Below, piece by piece: positions 7,196-9,280 of a DNA stretch of 9,280 bases (position 1 is its first letter; every line of letters starts with the position of its first letter). This DNA is from Acidimicrobiia bacterium. Lineage in GTDB: Bacteria; Actinomycetota; Acidimicrobiia; Spongiisociales; UBA5794. Under the pieces are notes generated by a model. The model was not told the DNA's origin. It did not search any database and saw only the letters and a program-made list of their open reading frames with translations. The stretch spans positions 1 to 9,280 of the forward strand of contig JAOZMA010000073.1 of NCBI GenBank assembly GCA_029934555.1, in the 5' to 3' direction. The position numbers and the translations under genes are program-made.

Positions 7196-7302
7196 TCCTC
7201 CGCTGGCATGATCCAGATCAGGTTCCGCGGGTCAGAGGCATTCGCAGCATGTGCTGCACCGGCCGCCCTCTCAGTTCGGCGTACCCGAACTCCCCGGAGT
7301 GG
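7196..7302 (-). ncRNA. TPP riboswitch (thi-box aptamer) upstream of thiN
   Basis: Read on the minus strand, the conserved TPP aptamer core is plain: CTGAGAGGG (7274-7266), GACCC (7233-7229) and CCTGATCTGGATCATGCC (7222-7205), then AGCGGAGG. A P3-like stem GTTCGG/CCGAAC (7290-7285 with 7279-7274) and a P3a-like stem GCAGC/GCTGC (7257-7253 with 7248-7244) are present. P1 can form as CUCCG (7299-7295) with CGGAG (7202-7198), and P2 as GGG (7294-7292) with CCC (7231-7229). The thiN Shine-Dalgarno GGAGG (7201-7197) is the 3' strand of P1, so TPP binding should hide it directly. There is no terminator hairpin before thiN, which points to translational control. The identity is certain; the detailed pairing is my reading. 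Confidence 0.97.
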
Positions 7303-7309
7303 TCACCCC

Positions 7310-7315
7310 ATGATA
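7310..7315 (-). promoter_or_regulatory. Candidate -10 box of the thi operon
   Basis: TATCAT (7315-7310 on the minus strand) is one mismatch from TATAAT and would start transcription near 7303, right at the 5' edge of the riboswitch. No good -35 hexamer is seen 16-18 bases upstream. Confidence 0.5.
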
Positions 7316-7381
7316 GCCGGCTCTTCGGATGTGGGTGGAGCGCCGATGAGACCGGTGATGAGTCGGGGGGAGTCTCTGAAC

Positions 7382-7396
7382 GTAGTACGTAGTACG
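7382..7396 (+). repeat. Tandem GTAGTAC repeat, left copy of an inverted pair
   Basis: GTAGTAC occurs twice in tandem (7382-7388 and 7389-7395). The 15-base unit GTAGTACGTAGTACG matches the reverse complement of 7557-7571 at 14 of 15 positions. The block lies about 70 bases upstream of the thi -10 box. Confidence 0.6.
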
Positions 7397-7540
7397 AGTG
7401 ACGTATGACGACTCGGAGGTCTCATGTCGGTTGGTTGCATGATGCTTCTGTGACTTTGCATGGTTCCTTCGCGAGCACCTCGAGAAACTCAAAGCGTCGA
7501 TCACGAACCTCGGAAACGAACGCTTCTTCGCTGATCCGGG

Positions 7541-7571
7541 GTCGTACTACGGCGTACGTACGACGTACTAC
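7541..7571 (-). repeat. GTACTAC repeat cluster, right copy of the inverted pair
   Basis: GTACTAC is at 7544-7550 and 7565-7571, exactly 21 bases (two helical turns) apart. The cluster also contains the palindrome CGTACGTACG (7553-7562) and an inverted pair GTCGTAC (7541-7547) and GTACGAC (7558-7564). Bases 7557-7571 are the inverted partner of 7382-7396. The function is unknown: operator cluster, dispersed intergenic repeat or the ends of a small non-coding element are all possible. Confidence 0.55.
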
Positions 7572-7657
7572 TGCCTGTCTCTCCCCGGTTCTTGCCGACC
7601 CGGATCTTCTCTGGAGCGCCTGACAACCGGTGCCGGGACCGTGGGCGAAGAACAGGG

Positions 7658-7687
7658 TTGACGGGATGACAGCAGTGTGACATCATA
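7658..7687 (+). promoter_or_regulatory. Promoter of the small ORF-RHH-DUF4097 operon
   Basis: TTGACG (7658-7663) is followed after 17 bases by CATCAT (7681-7686), giving a predicted transcription start near 7693. The -10 lies inside the palindromic operator, so a bound repressor would block RNA polymerase. The -35 is one base from consensus and the -10 matches four of six. Confidence 0.55.
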
Positions 7688-7696
7688 GTGATGTCA
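7667..7696 (+). promoter_or_regulatory. Palindromic operator, probable RHH autoregulator site
   Basis: TGACATCA (7678-7685), a TAG spacer and TGATGTCA (7689-7696) form a perfect 8-bp inverted repeat. A further TGACA begins at 7667. The three half-sites thus start at 7667, 7678 and 7689, steps of exactly 11 bases, about one helical turn, as expected for neighbouring RHH dimers on one DNA face. The site overlaps the -10 of the promoter before the RHH gene. That the RHH protein binds here is an inference from position and symmetry. Confidence 0.7.
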
Positions 7697-7730
7697 ACAC
7701 GACGACATGGACACACTGGAAGGAGTGCCG

Positions 7731-7850
7731 ATGCTCTGGTACAACAGCCCGGAGGCCGTCAAGGTCATGAGGGAGACATCGTTTGGACGGGACAATGACG
7801 TGGATCGCAGGTCGCGGCTGCGGCTCATCGGGCGCGCCGACAGGCACTGA
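7731..7850 (+). CDS. Small 39-residue basic protein, unknown function
   Basis: The frame encodes 39 residues, begins MLWYNSPEAVKVMRE and ends in an arginine-rich tail (DRRSRLRLIGRADRH). It has an excellent ribosome site, GGAAGGAG (7718-7725), about 5 bases before ATG, and follows the operator-promoter by some 40 bases. The RHH gene starts 14 bases after its stop with its own ribosome site. By count it has 9 Arg/Lys and 6 Asp/Glu, so it is mildly basic. The N-terminal half looks helical, and there is no signal peptide or membrane segment. I do not recognise a family. It could be a real small protein co-produced with the regulator, or a translated leader that tunes the next gene. The first is favoured by the strong ribosome site and by codons that look normal for the window. 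Confidence 0.6.
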   Translation: MLWYNSPEAVKVMRETSFGRDNDVDRRSRLRLIGRADRH

Positions 7851-7864
7851 GGGAGGCGACAGAC

Positions 7865-8308
7865 GTGGATGCAAATATCGTGATCACCGAGATTGAGCGG
7901 GCGTTGATCGCCCAGTTGCGATTCGCGGGCGAGGATCCGGTGGTCGCGGACGCTGCCGAAGCGATCATGGTCGGTCTGTACCCTGCCGTCGAGCGTGCCG
8001 TCATGCGCCTCGCCGAGCAGGCGGCAGCTGAAGCAGAGGCGCAACTTCCTGGTCGACAGGTCGGCGTCGAACTTCGCGAGGGCATGCCGGTGCTCGCTGT
8101 TCGTGACGCCGAGACACCCGCATCGATCGACACAGACGATCTCGAAGCGAGGATCACCCTTCGCCTCTCCGACAAGCTCAAAGGCGTGCTCGAGGACGCA
8201 GCGGATGAATCGGGGGATTCGATGAACACGTTCGTTGTCAAGACGCTCACCAGCAAGGCGAAGGAGCGGGGTTCGGGACGACGCTACAAAGGGACGATCG
8301 AAACATGA
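7865..8308 (+). CDS. HicB-like ribbon-helix-helix regulator
   Basis: This 147-residue protein has a mostly helical N-terminal part (about 1-60), an acidic linker and a C-terminal ribbon-helix-helix DNA-binding domain. The DNA-contacting strand is ARITLRL (95-101), followed by helix 103-115 and helix 118-131 (DSMNTFVVKTLTSK). From memory, actinobacterial proteins of this layout are often labelled HicB-family antitoxins and sit before DUF4097 genes. Here there is no HicA-like toxin on either side, and the N-terminal part does not look like HicB's partial RNase H fold, so a transcriptional regulator fits better than an antitoxin. The GTG start at 7865 is set by GGGAGG (7851-7856), 8 bases upstream. 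The stop overlaps the next gene as ATGA. It probably represses its own operon through the upstream palindrome. Confidence 0.82.
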   Translation: MDANIVITEIERALIAQLRFAGEDPVVADAAEAIMVGLYPAVERAVMRLAEQAAAEAEAQLPGRQVGVELREGMPVLAVRDAETPASIDTDDLEARITLRLSDKLKGVLEDAADESGDSMNTFVVKTLTSKAKERGSGRRYKGTIET

Positions 8309-9075
8309 GCAACACAGTGCGTGAGTTCCCCGTCGGCGACCGTCCGGAGATCGTGATCGCCGTGTTCTCTACCGATGTCAGCGTTGTCGAGGGAGCCGAT
8401 GGGGTGATCGGAGTCGAGGTCAAGGGAGCCGACCGGGAGGTCGATCTCGTTGATGTCGTGCATACCGGTGACGTCGTTACGGTCCGGGAGCGCAGGGGCG
8501 GGCGTCGGTGGATGGGGCGGGGGACCTCCGTTCGATTGACCGTTCCGGCGCCGACGGCAGTTTCAGCCAAGACGGCTTCCGGAGATCTCGCATTCTCGGT
8601 CCCGATCTCGGATGCGGAGATCGACGCGGCATCGGGCGACGTTCACCTTGCGTCGTTGAGTGGTCGCGGTCGGATCAAGGCTGCGAGCGGCGACATCACC
8701 ATCGGTGACGTGGCCGGCGGTATCCGGATCTCGACAGCGTCCGGCGACGTGCGGATCGACGGAATCGACGGCGATGGATCGATCCACACCGCTTCTGGAG
8801 ATATCACCCTTGGGAGCGTTCGCGGCTCCATTGAGATCAAGACGGCGATCGGTGATATCAGGATCCGTCGGTTCTCTGGCGTGAGGCTCGAGGGAGGAAC
8901 GATGTCGGGTGACTTCGACATCGGTCTCGTATCGGGGATGTCCGTCGATGCAGACATCCAGACCCGGTCGGGACGGTTCAGGAATCTCATTCCGTCCTCA
9001 TCCGAGAAACGAGAGCCGTTGATCAGCGCAACGATGCGGCTCAAGACGATGTCCGGGGACGTGACCCTTCGCTGA
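8305..9075 (+). CDS. DUF4097-type beta-strand-repeat protein
   Basis: This 256-residue protein has an N-terminal beta-rich lead (1-88) followed by a ladder of repeats around [TA]ASGD: near 90, 108, 126, 144, 162 and 180, then weaker copies to about 222 and a final TMSGDVTL at the C-terminus. The central spacing is 18 residues, consistent with successive rungs of a right-handed beta-helix. This matches the DUF4097 (adhesin-like) family, whose biochemical role is unsettled. There is no signal peptide, lipobox or membrane segment, so it is probably cytoplasmic here despite the adhesin label. ATG 8305 overlaps the RHH stop as ATGA, indicating coupled translation and a shared function with the regulator. 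One repeat has TAIGD instead of TASGD. Confidence 0.9.
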   Translation: MSNTVREFPVGDRPEIVIAVFSTDVSVVEGADGVIGVEVKGADREVDLVDVVHTGDVVTVRERRGGRRWMGRGTSVRLTVPAPTAVSAKTASGDLAFSVPISDAEIDAASGDVHLASLSGRGRIKAASGDITIGDVAGGIRISTASGDVRIDGIDGDGSIHTASGDITLGSVRGSIEIKTAIGDIRIRRFSGVRLEGGTMSGDFDIGLVSGMSVDADIQTRSGRFRNLIPSSSEKREPLISATMRLKTMSGDVTLR

Positions 9076-9143
9076 CATCCAGGGGTTCGCCGATCGCCGG
9101 GGAAGGCATACGACGACCGGTCAACGTATTGATACCGCGCGGA

Positions 9144-9173
9144 ACGGCGACGTCGACTTAAGCTCGTCGCCGT
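9144..9173. terminator. Inverted repeat after the DUF4097 gene, possible terminator
   Basis: ACGGCGACG (9144-9152) and CGTCGCCGT (9165-9173) form a perfect 9-bp stem with a 12-base loop. It lies 68 bases after the DUF4097 stop and 40 bases before the next start. No T-run follows, so it may be a terminator or an operator of the downstream gene. Confidence 0.4.
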
Positions 9174-9213
9174 CTGTGCCGATTCAGAGCGTACGCCGAG
9201 CAACGGAGGGTCT

Positions 9214-9280
9214 ATGGGATCCCGCAGCGTTCAGGAATTGCCCGCTCCCATCCTGACGGATGAAGAGCTGATCGGGGAGG
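9214..9280 (+). CDS. Start of an unidentified gene, cut by the window end
   Basis: An open frame begins at ATG 9214 and runs off the window after 22 residues (MGSRSVQELPAPILTDEELI and two more). GGAGGG at 9205-9210 is a strong but closely spaced ribosome site (3-4 bases). The codons fit the genome style. Too little is present to name a family. The 138-base gap and the hairpin before it suggest a separate transcription unit from the DUF4097 operon, but no clear promoter is seen. Confidence 0.6.
   Translation, partial: MGSRSVQELPAPILTDEELIGE

Larger units (their letters stand above)
7316..7657. other. Divergent intergenic region without a credible gene
   Basis: This stretch separates the minus-strand thi operon from the plus-strand RHH/DUF4097 cassette. 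It holds the GTAGTAC/GTACTAC repeats listed separately and a few weak inverted repeats, such as AAGCGT (7492-7497) with ACGCTT (7520-7525). Short open frames exist on both strands, but none has a ribosome site or a recognisable product. A stop-free plus-strand frame at 7443-7658 has no ATG, GTG or TTG near its beginning and may be chance or a gene remnant. Confidence 0.6.

Noticed and set aside
7271..7504. Minus-strand 77-codon frame upstream of thiN
   Set aside because: It overlaps the riboswitch and its promoter and has no ribosome site or family resemblance.
7405..7623. Plus-strand 72-codon frame starting at ATG 7405
   Set aside because: No ribosome site, Ser/Arg/Thr-rich product with no family resemblance, and it crosses the repeat block.
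7865..8308. HicAB toxin-antitoxin system
   Set aside because: Only a HicB-like RHH domain is visible; neither neighbour resembles the small double-stranded RNA-binding HicA toxin.
8572..8940. CRISPR array or tandem DNA repeat
   Set aside because: The 54-base periodicity is degenerate at DNA level and comes from protein repeats in an intact reading frame.

Overview
The window looks like chromosomal DNA from a high-GC actinobacterium, possibly an Acidimicrobiia-type lineage. By eye it is roughly 60-65% GC, with GTG starts and dense 4-base gene overlaps. One protein has a threonine-rich linker (VVVTTTTLPVP) just outside its membrane anchor, of a kind I associate with Acidimicrobiia. The lineage is an inference. 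I see no transposase, phage gene, CRISPR array, rRNA or tRNA.

Layout. (1) 1-1344: a strong hairpin, then a minus-strand gene for a membrane-anchored, probably beta-propeller, extracytoplasmic protein of unknown function. (2) 1438-2894: a plus-strand pair with a GTGA overlap, an MFE-2-like short-chain (3R)-hydroxyacyl-CoA dehydrogenase and an isochorismatase-family cysteine hydrolase. (3) 7302 down to 2895: a minus-strand thiamine salvage operon. A TPP riboswitch is followed by thiN (thiamine diphosphokinase), thiB (binding lipoprotein), thiP (fused two-domain permease) and thiQ (ATPase), all linked by short stop/start overlaps. Its last stop codon abuts the stop of the hydrolase gene inside a 12-bp palindrome. 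(4) 7303-7657: a region with GTAGTAC/GTACTAC repeats and no credible gene. (5) 7658-9075: a plus-strand cassette with a promoter overlapped by a perfect palindromic operator, a 39-residue small ORF, a HicB-like ribbon-helix-helix regulator and a DUF4097-type beta-strand-repeat protein. (6) 9214 onward: the start of another plus-strand gene, cut by the window end.

How they work together. The thi operon should import thiamine (or its phosphates) and convert it to TPP. Its riboswitch has the thiN Shine-Dalgarno sequence inside the closing P1 stem, so TPP should shut off thiN translation directly, and coupling could carry the effect to the transporter genes. The RHH/DUF4097 cassette has the hallmarks of an autoregulated operon: three TGACA-type half-sites at exact 11-bp steps run into the -10 region. 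No HicA toxin is present. The small ORF, the regulator and the signal-less beta-repeat protein form the least understood part of the window and the best candidate for an undescribed system.
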